From the NCBI GenBank assembly GCA_026874595.1, contig CM049315.1, forward strand, positions 18,935,664 through 18,999,663: a DNA stretch of 64,000 nucleotides. Direction: 5' to 3'. Positions within the stretch are counted from its first letter, which is position 1. The number at the start of each line of letters is the position of its first letter. Origin of the DNA: Sipunculus nudus (Eukaryota > Annelida > Sipuncula > Golfingiida > Sipunculidae). The notes under the pieces were generated by a model. That model did no database searches, was not told the origin of the DNA, and saw only the letters and a program-made list of their open reading frames with translations. Both the position numbers and the translations under genes were made by a program. Below are positions 49,780 to 62,400 of this stretch, in pieces.

Positions 49780-52700
49780 TTAGCTCAGCTGACTGAAAAT
49801 CATCTGAGCTATAGCGATCACTCTTTGTCCGTCGTCCGTCTGTCTGTCTGTCTGTCCGTCTGTCTGTCTGTCTGTCCGTCTGTCTGCCCGTTAACCAAGC
49901 ACAAATCGTAACCGCTAGAACTGGAATCTTCTTACTTGACATCCTGGGAGGTCCATGAAAAATCTCCTTGGAAACCAGAAATTAGGTCTCTGTTACCCAT
50001 ATCCTTCGAGCTATGGGGCCCCAAAGTACCCCCCAGAAAAGTCCAAAATTTCATACAAAAACTTCAATATCTCAATAACTACTTGACTGATGGTCATGAT
50101 TTTTGGCATACATATTGATCATGAGAGGTTCCAAAAGTTCCTGCAGACTGGTGGCGCCACCTGTATTTTTCGATTTTTTACGAATTTTTTTCTCTATTTT
50201 TGAGACCTTTCAAAATGTAAACATGTGTTAACAAGGCACAAATCGTAATGACTGGACTTAGAATCTTCATTCTCGACACACTTAGAGACCTATGAAAAGT
50301 CTCCATGGAAACCAGAAATTAGGTCTCTGTTACCCATATTCTTCGAGCTATGGAGCCCCAAAGTACCCCCAAGAAAAGTAAAAAATTTCATACAAAAACT
50401 TCAATATCTCATTAACTACTTGACTGATGGTCATGATTTGTGGCATAACTATTGATCATGAGATGTGTCATCATTTCCTGCAGACTGGTGGTGCCACCTT
50501 TATTGTTCGATTTTTTACGATTTTTTCCTCTATTTTTGAGACCTTTAAGGATGCTGTCATCTGTTAGCATGGCACAAATCGTAACGACTGGACCTAGAAT
50601 CTTCATTCTTGACACACTGAGAGGTCCATGAAAAATATCCTTAGAAACCAGAAATTAGGTCTCTGTTAACCATATCCTTCGAGCTATGGCCCCAAAGTAC
50701 CCCCCCCCCCCCCCCCCGAGTAGTCAAAAATTTCATACAAAAACTTCAATATCTCAATAACTACATCACTGATGGTCATGATTTTTGGCATTCATATTGA
50801 TTATGAAATGTTCCATCAGTTCCTGCAGACTTGTGGCGCCACCTGTATTGTTTGATTTTTTACGATTTTTTCCTCTATTTTTGAGACCTTTAAGGATGCT
50901 GTCATCTGTTAACGTGGCACAAATAATAACGACTGGACCTAGAATCTTCATTCTCAACACACTGAGAGACCTATGAAAAGTCTCCATGGAAACCAAAATT
51001 AGGTCTCTGTTACCTATATTCTTCGAGCTATGGAGCCCTAAAGTACCCCCAAGAAAAGTAAAAAAATTCATACAAAAACTTCAATATCTCATTAACTACT
51101 TGAATGATGGTCATGATTTGTGGCATAACTATTGATCATGAGATGTGTCATCTGTTCCTGCAGCCTGGTGGCGCCACCTGTATCGTTCGATTTTTTACGA
51201 TTTTTTCCTCTATTTTTGAGACCTTTAAGGATGCTGTCATCTGTTAGCATGGCACAAATAGTAACGACTGGACCTAGAATCTTCATTCTCAACACACTAG
51301 AAGACCTATGAAAAGTCTCCATGGAAACCAGAAATTAGGTCTCTGTTACCCATATCCTTCGAGCTATGGGGCCCCAAAGTACCCCCCCAGAGTAGTCAAA
51401 AATTTCATACAAAAACTTTAATATCTCAATAACTACATCACTGATGGTCATGATTTTTGGCATACATATTGATTATGAGATGTTCCATCAGTTCCTGCAG
51501 ACTGGTGGCGCCACCTATGTTACCCATATCCTTCAAGCTATAGGTCTCTGAAGTAACCCCTCAGAATAATGGACAATTTGATACAAAAGCTGAAGTATCT
51601 GAACAACTAATACGGAGATCATCATGATTCTTTGCATGGATATTGACCATTAAGTGTTTTTAGCTCAGCTGACTGTAAGTCATCTGAAGAATCCCTCAGA
51701 ATAATGGACATTTTGATACAAAAGCTCAAGTATCTAAACAACTATTGCAGTGATCACCATGATTCTTTGCATGGATATTGATCATGGAATGTGTCATCAG
51801 TTTTTGCAGTATGGTGGCGCCACCTGTATTTTTTTTATTTTTACGAATTTTTTTCTCTATTTTTGAGACCTCATAAGATGCGGTCATCTGTTATCATGGC
51901 ACAAATCGTAACAACTGGACCTAGAATCTTCTCTCTTGACATGCTGAGAGGCCCATGAAAAGTTTCCTTAAAAACTTGAAATTAGGTCTCTGTTACCCAT
52001 AACCTCTGAGCTATGGGGCTCCAAAGTACCCCCCAGAATAATGGAAAATTTGATACAAAAGCTCAAGTATCTGAACAATTATTATATTGATCACCATGAT
52101 TCTTTGCATGGATATTGATCATGAAATGTTTCATCAGTTTCTGCATTCTGGTGGCGCCACCTGTATTTTTTCAATTTTGTAGGGATCACCTTTTGTCCGT
52201 TGTCCGTCCGGCCATCCAGGCGTCTGTCTGTTAACAGGGCACAAATCGTAACCGCTAGACCGGGAATCTTCTTACTTGAAATCCTGGGAGGTCTATGGAA
52301 ATTCTCCTTTTAAACCTGAAATTAGGTCACTGTGACCTATATTCTTCGAGCTATGGGGTTCTGAAGTACCCCCAGAATAATGCAAAATTTAATACAAAAG
52401 CTCAAGTATCTGAACAACTAATGCATTAATCACCATGATTCTTTGCATGGATATTGATCATGGAGTGTTTCATCAATTTCTGGAGATTGGTGGCGCCACC
52501 TATATTTTTTTTATTTTTTACGATTTTTTTTCTCTACTTTTGTGATCTTTAAACATTTGGTCATCTGTAAACAGGGCACAAATCATAATGACTGGACCTA
52601 GAATCTTCTGTCCTCACCTCCAGGGAAGCCCATAAAAGGTCTACATGGAAACCCGAAATAAGGTCCCTGTTACCCATATTCTGTGAGCCATGGGGCTCTG

Positions 52701-53341
52701 AAGTACCCCCCAGAATAAAGATTTGGTCATATATTAACAGGGCACAAATCATAATGACTGGACCTAGAATCTTCTGTCCTCACCTTCAGGGAAGCCCATA
52801 AAAGGTCTACATGGAAACCCGAAATAAGGTCCCTGTTACCCATATCCTTCATGCTCTGGGGCTCCGAAATACTCCCCAGAATAAAGATTTGGTCATCTGT
52901 TAACAGAGCACAAATTATAATGACTTGACCTAGAATCTCCTCTTAATATGCTGGGAGGCCCCTGAAAAGTCTCTGTGTGCACCTGAAATTACATCTCTGT
53001 TACCCATATCCTTCATCCTATGCAGCTTTGAAATACCCCCCAGAATAAACATTTGGATTTGTTAACAATGCACAAATCATAATAACTGGACCTAGAATTT
53101 TATTTTTTGACATGCTGGGAGACCCCTGAAAAGTCATCTTGTAAACCTTGAAAATAGGTGTCTGTTACCCATATCCTTCATGCTACAGAGCTCCATAGTA
53201 CGCCAATAAATATTGGATGATTTTATACAAAAGGTCAAGTTTGGAAAAAGTATTTAATTCAAATTTGACATTCAGATGATAAAATTACTTTTGTCAATGT
53301 CTTCCTGGTCAGCTGAGCGTCATGACCCCTGGGTCACTTGT
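49780..53341 (+). mobile_element. Family A Helentron-like repeat, copy A5, with ~337-bp tandem cores
   Basis: The 5' hairpin (AGCTCAG / CTGAGCT arms) is followed by a long (GTCY)n tract at 49827-49890. About eight core units come next, marked by GGTGGCGCCACC or one-base variants at 50150, about 50487, about 50836, 51167, 51504, 51813, 52150 and 52489. Shorter units after 52560 lack the palindrome. A second internal 5'-end sequence is at 51658. It ends TCAGCTGAGCGTCATGACCC, a GACCC/GGGTC hairpin and CTTGT at 53341. It is nearly colinear and identical with 59446-63140, but lacks about 110 bp near 51520 and 30 bp near 52176. No replication gene. Confidence 0.72.
49827..49890. repeat. (GTCY)n microsatellite of copy A5
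   Basis: Runs of GTCT and GTCC tetranucleotides occupy about 64 bases just inside the 5' end, where HINE/DINE-type elements also carry a GTCY tract. Confidence 0.92.
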
Positions 53342-53489
53342 ATTATGTTGTATTGTATTATATTATATTATATTATGTTATATTTTATTATATTATATTA
53401 TATTATATTATATTATTATATTATATTATATTATATTATATTATATTATATTATATTATATTATATTATATTATATTATATTATATTAT
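53341..53489. repeat. TTATA pentanucleotide array
   Basis: About 30 units of TATTA/TTATA start at the 3' end of copy A5. The first few units are imperfect (TATTATGTTG) and later ones almost perfect. Confidence 0.93.
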
Positions 53490-53677
53490 AATGAAACTTT
53501 TGTCAAGTTGAAATTTTGAGCTAGATTTTTTCTGATTGTATGTGTGAGTGGGTAGATGTATGCTGATGATGATTAAATATGATGATAGTTAAACCAAATT
53601 TAGCATACTATAAATGTTAAATATACTTCTGTTCAAACCTTGTCTGTTAGATAATGAACTCTCTATTTGTTTTGCAG

Positions 53678-53720
53678 AATGTTACATGACTGACAATAAA
53701 GGAGGTGGGTGCCAGTGAAT
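53678..53720 (+). promoter_or_regulatory. 5' UTR part of the ARAP-like exon with two upstream ORFs
   Basis: After the acceptor TTTTGCAG (ending 53677) there is a 43-base leader. It contains ATG at 53679 with stop at 53691-53693 (four codons), and ATG at 53686 with stop at 53716-53718 (ten codons), ending two bases before the main ATG. Both could lower initiation at the main start. Confidence 0.55.
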
Positions 53721-56268
53721 ATGGAAAGCACAGTTGATGAATGGTTAAAATCCCTACATTTGCACCAGTACCAGGAAGCGTTTAGGGATGCTGGGTATAT
53801 CATGCTAGACCATTGTTGTCAATTAACAGAGGATAAATTAGAAGCCCTTGGGATCACACTATCAGGTCATAAAAAGCGAATTCTTGCTAATTTACCAACA
53901 ACAACTGCAATTCGTTCCAGGGACCTAATAGGCTCAGGGTTATATGATAATGCCTTCAGCCGAGCTTCAAATGCATCATTTGCTGAAGAGGGGTATGCTA
54001 ATTTTGATGGTACTAAGTCTGTAAATGATAATATACAAACACTGGGAGCTGCTGATTTTATCCCACCGCTGCCACCAAAACTTCGCTCTCGACAGTCTGG
54101 TGAAAGTTTTCTGGGATCTCCTCGCTCCTCAGCAGAGGATATATCAAGTCTTTCACCAGTGGCACCTTTCAGGCGTTCACGGGTTTTCTCTGGTGAAGGA
54201 GGAAGTAAAAGTGGAGTGGGTACCCTGTCTTCATCCGTTGGTGGTACAACTCAACAACCCTTCCCTCCGGCATCTTTTGATCTTCTTTCATCACATGATC
54301 ATCAACAGCATTTTAAAACTTCAGACTTATTGCAACCTCAGCAGGTTACTTCCACGAACAGCTCAAACAGTACACATGAAGCACAGCAAATAAATATGAA
54401 CATGGAAGGGACTGCTCCCAACGCACGCAGTGCTGCAGAAAGAGGCAGTCTTGCAGAAGCACAACATGAACCAAGTCAATCATTCAATAGGCCTGTACCA
54501 AAACCCAGAGCATCAGTCAAAGATAAACCGAGGCCTAAACCTGCTCCTCGGCAGAGAAGCAAAGTGCATAAAGATCTGTTGATTTCCAGCACAGATGTTA
54601 TTAAAGAAGAGTCAATTAAGCAACAGGAACAAAGTCCAGAGCACACTCCACAAGGAGAATCCAGTTCTAGAGTAGACCCTTGGAATATTGGTAATAGAGA
54701 AGAAGTTAAGCTACCAATCCCTAGCATTTCAGACTCGGACGAAGAAGAGAACCCTGTGTATTGTGGTGCTTCTGAAATAGGTTTGAAACTGAAAGCTCAG
54801 GGAGATGCAGAACTTGACAGTCAGCCTTCACTCAGAGACAGTTCTGAGGGATTATATGGTAGAATATGGACTGGACCAGGTGCAAAGGGGAGAGAGGAAG
54901 CCAGCTCTCCTGCTGACCTGTCCAGGGTCCTAGAAGGTAGGTCCACATCCCCACCAGCAGTTCGACTTGAGCCCTTGGGTTCAGACTATTCAGATGTGAG
55001 CTTAAATAGGTTTGATAAAAACGGTGCCGGTAATGCCTGTCCTGGAAAAATAGGTAGCAAAGAGACTGTAGAAGCAGAGTATACTAATATTGGTGTAAAA
55101 TCTGACACATCCTATATCAATGTCAGCGTCACTCCAGGTGATGTACTGATTAAAGATGCTGATTCAAAGACAGATAGATTAAAACTTAAAGATAATGAAG
55201 TAAGTCACCGGAAACCCCAAGGTTTGGTGGGGAAGCTGGGGACAAAAGAGTTAAGTGATAATCAGACCCATAAAACCTCCTCTCAGGATCCGCAACCCAG
55301 AGCTTTCCATAATCCACCACTCAGACGGTTACCAAGTGAAGATGATCAAGAATCTTATGAGACTGTGTGGAATTCCAGCACAGGGAGCATAAAGGCTGTC
55401 ACAGCAAAAGCTGAAAAGGATATCATTTATTCAGAGATTGACACACCTAAAACAGTGGCGGATACTTCAACTGTTAAGAAAAATACAAATACAGTTGTGT
55501 ATAGTGATGTAAGGGATTCAATTCAGAACTGTGCAAAAAGTACTGCACATGCTCCAGGAGTGGGACATACTACAAAAGTACCTCCAACATTAGTTAAGAA
55601 AAGTGGACCTGCACAGATGGGACATCCAGTGAAATTACCTAAACCACCTCAGAAAGCCCACAGTGCTGATACTTTTGCTAAAAATTTGGCCAAACCTGAA
55701 AGTATGAAATCTGAAAGGAAGCCCAGCCTTGATTCCGAACCTCATGAACCAACATTTGCTCCACCTCCGCTTCCAAGAGAGTACAGTGGCAAACTGCCAT
55801 CATTACCACCCAGACCAGCTATGTATAGACCAACACCACTTGCTCACCTCCAGCAGGAACAACAAAGCAAAATGAACGCTCAAAAGAAAGACAGTGATAC
55901 ACATGGGGCTTCAAACTTGCCAAATGAGCCATCTTCGGAGGACAACACAGATCCAAGGTTCAGTTTCATTTCAACCACATCAGTGGCTCCTCGTCAGAGG
56001 CCTCAGACTTTAATTCGAGATTTTGATCCGTTGTTTTGTGCCTCAGGACCTGATGATTATGACAAAGCACTGCCGGTGAAGAAACCACCTGGAGATGATG
56101 AGGTATCCATATACTGCAGCTACAATGAGAAAAAGGCCACAGGGTTGTTCCGGGAAAACCGATCTGGTTCAATCCCTGGGCATCCACCACCACCCCCTCC
56201 ACGAGATCAGAAACCCACGGAGCTCATGTCCGTCCACTTTGAACCCCTCCACTCGTTGGATGACTCAG
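53721..56268 (+). CDS. ARAP-like protein, N-terminal SAM-domain exon
   Basis: ATG at 53721 follows an in-frame TAA at 53697, and the frame stays open for 849 codons to a consensus donor (ACTCAG|GTATGT), leaving phase 1. Residues about 4-60 form a SAM domain (VDEWLKSLHLHQYQEAF ... GITLSGHKKRILANL). The WLxxLHLxQY start and GHxxRIL end are closest to ARAP proteins, the ArfGAP/RhoGAP phosphoinositide-dependent regulators of actin and membrane traffic. The rest looks disordered. It has proline-rich SH3-type sites (PPLPPKLRSR, RPVPKPR, KPRPKPAPRQR, SLPPRPAMYRP, six prolines near the end) and Tyr motifs at Y423, Y454, Y465, Y546, Y570 and Y594. The PH, ArfGAP and RhoGAP exons are not seen and would lie beyond 64000. 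Another SAM-containing scaffold cannot be excluded. Confidence 0.75.
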
Positions 56269-56421
56269 GTATGTGGTATATCACAGTATGTTGTATGTAG
56301 AATAGGCCAGCACCAGAGTTTTATTGATATAAGTTCAAATGATATGTATAGTAATACCTAATAACCACCTCTCTGTAATGACAACCTCAAAATAACAACC
56401 ATCTTTTTTCGGTTCAATGCT

Positions 56422-57254
56422 TTTTTAGCTCAGCTGACTAAAGTCATCTGAGCTATAGTCGTGGTCTTCTGTCCATTGTCCGTCCGTCCTTCTAGCTGTC
56501 TGTCCGTTAACGGGCTCGTGTTGAAACTGTTGGACCTATGAATCCAAAATTTTGCATACAGTTAGATGTCCCCAAAATCTCGTACCATACTGAAAATTGG
56601 GTCACTAAGACTTTGTTCCTCTTGGATATGAAGGAAAAACTTCCATTTTCCATTAAAAACCCATTGTTACAGTTCAAGACTGCGTATTATTCTTCCATAC
56701 ATTTCCTATGTACATACCAAAAATTAGGTCAGTATTGTGTAATTTGTTGAAGTTATGAGCCCGAACAAAATGCACCTTGTAAAAGACAAGATTTAAGAAG
56801 ATATAAATTCTTTGTAGCATTTCATTCATACGCCTAGGTTTGAATAACACTGTTAAACTTAGTTTTAAAATCAGGAATATTTGTCAAACTTTGTGGGATT
56901 AATTTTTAACTCACATGGCCATATATTTGACTTTGGAAAACTTAATTACCTTCACACATTATTTGTTTGTGAAATGTAACTTTTATATAACACTTACCAT
57001 AGACCCAATTTTTTCCGTTGGTGCATCATTAAATGGTTTAAGGCCACAGGTTTCATTTATTACACAGTGCATATGCTTTAGCTTATGTCCATTATTCTTT
57101 TATTTAAAGAGTTTCATTTTAACAGGGCCATATTCTGTTAGCTTTTCAAATGCTTATATACAAATAAAAACCAAAAAAAATAAAAATATTTTGCAGTTGC
57201 TAATATTTTTTATCAAAAATTCAACTGAGCAATGTGACCTATGGGTCCCTTGTT
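56422..57254 (+). mobile_element. Family A Helentron-like repeat, short copy A6
   Basis: It starts TTTTTTAGCTCAGCTGACTAAAG with a GTCCGTCCTTCTAGCTGTCTGTCC stretch. It ends TCAACTGAGCAATGTGACC, TATGGGTCCCTTGTT. The left half matches copies A1 and A2 (GATGTCCCCAAAATCTC), but there is no tandem core. It lies about 150 bases after the donor site of the ARAP-like exon, so it is intronic. Confidence 0.7.
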
Positions 57255-59445
57255 ATTTTTTTACATAGGTCAAAAATAATTAAGTGGTTCTTTTGGATAG
57301 CCCTTGGTGATTATATGAAACTCCAAAAGCTCAATGATAGTCACATTTCTGGTATGCCTACAGGTCTTTGAAAAGAGCAGGCTGGCTTGCTTTAACACAT
57401 TTGAATAGCTTTTGCAGCAGGAATTTTCCTCAGCAATTTCAATTTAATTAACCTCAGAAAGGCATGAGATTAACTACTGTGAATATCAAAAAAGAAATTT
57501 AACACTGTAGCATTCCAATATCATCATGAAAATTACCTTGAAATAAACATAACCAGTATAGTAACAGAATATCATCCAACTTTAACAGTCATATGCTGAT
57601 TCCTTTATCACAAGTTTTAGTACTGATGAAGGAACCTTGTTTCTGTAATAGAAAATATGTCATACACCAAAAAGTCAACTTGCCTAACAATCTGCTGTCT
57701 GTCCAGCGTGTACATGAATATTCAAGATACACTAAACATATTGGATATCCTGGTTAGCTTAAGTGATACAGCAGTTACCAGGAAAGTGAAATTTCTTAGT
57801 TTGGTCCCAGTTACAGCAGCTTTATTTTTCTGTGTTGTAAATTTTCTCAGTGAAAAAAATTCATTTCAAACCCACCAACAGGTGCATTGTATATACATGA
57901 CTAAAGATTTATGTATGTGTTTACTCATGTATGTGAATGATTAATATTTCCTCTTTTTTAAAGTCATATATGTCTCAATTACTCATTGCATACACAATTA
58001 TATAATTATTACCTTCGATTATGATTTAACTATGCTTAAATCTTATAATTACTGCTGCCTCTGGGCTGCAAGCACCCAGCTGTATATCACAATCATGAGT
58101 GCCTCATTATTACTTATATTAAACTTTGAAACATGTCATATGTTAAAAAAAACTTTGCACTGTGTTCATCAGCAATGACTAAGCTCAATTCATCAGCTGA
58201 GTCTCATGACCCATGGGTCATTTAACATGTTATGAGCTTGGTATACATGACAACCAGCATAAATGTTAAACATGAAAAATGTCTCCTCATCTGTCATACC
58301 ACACTGGGCACATGGCGAATATTCTTTTTAATGGTCCAGTTAACCCCAGTATAACTCTGCTGAACCTTTTATACTCAAGGAGCCCATCAAAAGGTGACTC
58401 ATTGGTGAAAGAGAATCTGACTTGGTCGCACACATATGGATTACAGTTATTAAAAGGACTTTCATGCAGTATGAAAGGGATTTTAAATGTGTTCAATGAA
58501 ATTGCTCTTGGAGATACAAACTGCAGCTGGATTTGCACCATCTTCAGTGATGTAGATGGCCTTGTCAAGGATATGCTTTGAGGAATGATAGAAGCATCCA
58601 TGCAGTTGCAAACTAGGATGTGTTTACAGAGACTGTCATCTGTTACAGATGGGTTTTGTATCAAAGTTAGAATTCAGCTTTTATAACTTAGCAAAAACAT
58701 CAGATGCTTCTTTTCATCTTAAGATATATTTTTTTTCCAATTAAGATGGAAAACTCTCTCCATAAATTAGATGTACTTCTGTTTCCACCTTTTTATCAAA
58801 CCTATGTTTTATGTTTTTATTGCTGTTAGTTGGTTGGTTACTTAGTTCATTGGTGTATCTCTCAGGAACTTCACTCAAAATGTTATGAACAGGGATTTGA
58901 TGAAATTTTTTGGAGGGTTAGGAAAACACACTGGTGTGATCCAGGAAATTTTGGAGGTTATCTGGATCACCATTGTGTGTTTTGTTCCTGTGCTGGTGTT
59001 TGATAGGACCCCTGCACAGGTATATATATGTTCTCTGACTACTTTCCTTGTTAAACTTGCACAATTTTTTAAGTGAATATTCATGTAAATTTTGATGGTA
59101 GCTGAACTACAACTGGTTTCTAATGCTTTAAAACTTCACACTACATGTTTGCCCAAATGTTACAAAGAAATATGCACAAATATTTATGTGAAAATGGATC
59201 ATGTCACAACCCACCTGAAAGGTGAAAATAATAAGGTAGTCTTACTAATAGTTCTGGATCATGTTACTGGATGTCACTTAATGACTGCCTTTGCTGAGTA
59301 GGTGAACCAAGGTGATCATAAAAATAGTTCCATGATTTGTTACCAGATGTCCCTTTTAATTGATTAGTTGAGTGTAGTTTCCTGAAACCATGAAAGGAAT
59401 TCTTCAAATTTATATTTCTTCAGAAACTGAGAAAATTGTCAATAA
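57255..59445. other. Intronic stretch, nothing coding recognised
   Basis: No PH-domain or other ARAP-type exon is visible. A 100-codon open frame at 58279 on the + strand has no recognisable domain. A solitary family A 3' end lies at 58190-58224. Confidence 0.4.
58190..58224 (+). repeat. Solitary family A 3' terminus
   Basis: TCAGCTGAGTCTCATGACCC followed by ATGGGTCATTT carries the 3' sub-terminal repeat and hairpin without a matching 5' end nearby. It is the remnant of an older or truncated insertion. Confidence 0.6.
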
Positions 59446-62400
59446 TTTTTAGCTCAGCTGACTGAAAGTCATCTGAGCTATAGCGATCACTCTTTGTCCG
59501 TCGTCCGTCTGTCTGTCTGTCCGTCTGTCTGTCTGTGTGTCTGTCTGTCTGTCCGTTAACCAGGCACAAATCGTAACCGCTAGAACTGGAATCTTCTTAC
59601 TTGACATCCTGGGAGGTCCATGAAAAATCTCCTTGGAAACCAGAAATTAGGTCTCTGTTACCCATATCCTTCGAGCTATGGGGCCCCAAAGTATCCCCCA
59701 GAAAAGTCCAAAATTTCATACAAAAACTTCAATATCTCATTAACTACTTGACTGATGGTCATGATTTTTGGCATACATATTGATCATCAGAGGTTCCATC
59801 AGTTCCTGAAGACTGGTGGCGCCACCTGTATTTTTGGATTTTTTATGAATTTTTTTCTCTATTTTTGAGACCTTTAAAAATGTGAACATCTGTTAACAAG
59901 GCACAAATCGTAATGACTGGACTTAGAATCTTCATTCTCAACACACTGAGAGACCTATGAAAAGTCTCCATGGAAACCAGAAATTAGGTCTCTGTTACCC
60001 ATATTCTTCGAGCTATGGAGCCCCAAAGTACCCCCAAGAAAAGTAAAAAATTTCATACAAAAACTTCAATATCTCATTAACTACTTGACTCATGGTCATG
60101 ATTTGTGGCATAACTATTGATCATGAGATGTATCATCACTTCCTGCAGACTGGTGGTGCCACCTGTATTGTTCGATTTTTTACGATTTTTTCCTCTATTT
60201 TTGAGACCTTTAAGGATGCTGTCATCTGTTAGCATGGCACAAATCGTAACGACTGGACCTAGAATCTTCATTCTTGACACACTGAGAGGTCCATGAAAAA
60301 TATCCTTGGAAACCAGAAATTAGGTCTCTGTTAACCATATCCTTCGAGCTATGGGGCCCCAAAGTACCCCCCCCCCCCCCAGTAGTCAAAAATTTCATAC
60401 AAAAACTTCAATATCTCAATAACTACATCACTGATGGTCATGATTTTTGGCATACATATTGATTATGAAATGTTCCATCAGTTCCTGCAGACTTGTGGCG
60501 CCGCCTGTATTGTTTGATTTTTTACGATTTTTTCCTCTATTTTTGAGACCTTTAAGGATGCTGTCATCTGTTAACGTGGCACAAATCATAACGACTGGAC
60601 CTAGAATCTTCATTCTCGACACACTGAGAGACCTATGAAAAGTCTCCATGGAAACCAAAATTAGGTCTCTGTTACCCATATTCTTCGAGCTATGGAGCCC
60701 TAAAGTACCCCCAAGAAAAGTAAAAAAATTCATACAAAAACTTCAATATCTCATTAACTACTTGAATGATGGTCATGATTTGTGGCATAACTATTGACTA
60801 TGAGATGTGTCATCTGTTCCTGCAGACTGGTGGCGACACCTGTATCGTTCGATTTTTTACGATTTTTTCCTCTATTTTTGAGACCTTTAAGGATGCTGTC
60901 ATCTGTTAGCATGGCACAAATAGTAACGACTGGACCTAGAATCTTCATTCTCAACACACTAGAAGACCTATGAAAAGTCTCCATGGAAACCAGAAATCAG
61001 GTCTCTGTTACCCATATCCTTCGAGCTATGGGGCCCCAAAGTACCCCCCCCACCAGAGTAGTCAAAAATTTCATACAACAACTCAATAACTACAACACTG
61101 ATGGTCATGATTTTTGGCATACATATTGATTATGAGATGTTCCATCAGTTCCTGCAGACTGGTGGCGCCACCTATGTTATCTATCAAGAGGGTACAAATT
61201 GCAACAACTGGACCTAGAAACTTCATTCTTGTCATGCAAGGAGGCCCATGAAGAGTGCCTGTGGAAACTTGAAATTAGGTCTCTGTTACCCATATCCTTC
61301 AAGCTATAGGACTCTGAAGTATCCCTCAGAATAATGGACAATTTGATACAAAAGCTGAAGTATCTGAACAACTAATACGGAGATCATCATGATTCTTTGC
61401 ATGGATATTGACCATTAAGTGTTTTTAGCTCAGCTGACTGTAAGTCATCTGAAGTATCCCTCAGAATAATGGACAATTTGATACAAAAGCTCAAGTATCT
61501 AAACAACTATTGCAGTGATCACCATGATTCTTTGCATGGATATTGATCATGGAATGTGTCATCAGTTTCTGCAGTATGGTTGCACCACCTGTATTTTTTT
61601 TATTTTTACGAATTTTTTTCTCTATTTTTGAGACCTCATAAGATGCGGTCATCTGTTAACATGGCACAAATCGTAACAACTGGACCTAGAATCTTTTCTC
61701 TTGACATGCTGAGAGGCCCATGAAAAGTTTCCTTAAAAACTTGAAATTAGGTCTCTGTTACCCATAACCTCTGAGCTATGGGGCTCCGAAGTACCCCTCA
61801 GAATAATGGAAAATTTGATACAAAAGCTCAAGTATCTGAACAATTATTATATTGATCACCATGATTCTTTGCATGGATATTGATCATGAAATGTTTCATC
61901 AGTTTCTGCATTCTGGTGGTGCCTACTGTATTTTTTCAATTTTTAGCTCAGCTGACTGAAAGTCATCTGAGCTGTAGGGATCACCTTTTGTCCGTCGTCC
62001 GTCCGGCCATCCAGGCGTCTGTCTGTTAACAGGGCACAAATCGTAACCGCTAGACCGGGAATCTTCTTACTTGAAATCCTGGGAGGTCTATGGAAATTCT
62101 CCTTGTAAACCTGAAATTAGGTCACTGTGACCTATATTCTTCGAGCTATGGGGTTCTGAAGTACCCCCCAGAATAATGCAAAATTTAATACAAAAGCTCA
62201 AGTATCTGAACAACTAATGCATTAATCACCATGATTCTTTGCCTGGATATTGATCATGGAGTGTTCCATCAATTTCTGGAGATTGGTGGCGCCACCTATA
62301 TTTTTTTTATTTTTTACGATTTTTTTTCTCTACTTTTGTGATCTTTAAACATTTGGTCATCTGTAAACAGGGCACAAATCATAATGACTGGACCTAGAAT

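Noticed and set aside
50412-51322. Repeated antisense open frames of 67-101 codons in the cores (also at 60077-60984)
   Set aside because: They recur because the core repeat recurs, their ends shift with unit boundaries, and they have no recognisable domain or promoter.
57657-57944. 95-codon open frame considered as a downstream ARAP-like exon
   Set aside because: Composition is hydrophobic and non-descript, and no splice sites in matching phase (needs phase 1 entry) are apparent.
58279-58664. Overlapping open frames on both strands (100 and 125 codons)
   Set aside because: Neither shows a PH, ArfGAP or other ARAP domain, and no acceptor/donor pair defines an exon.
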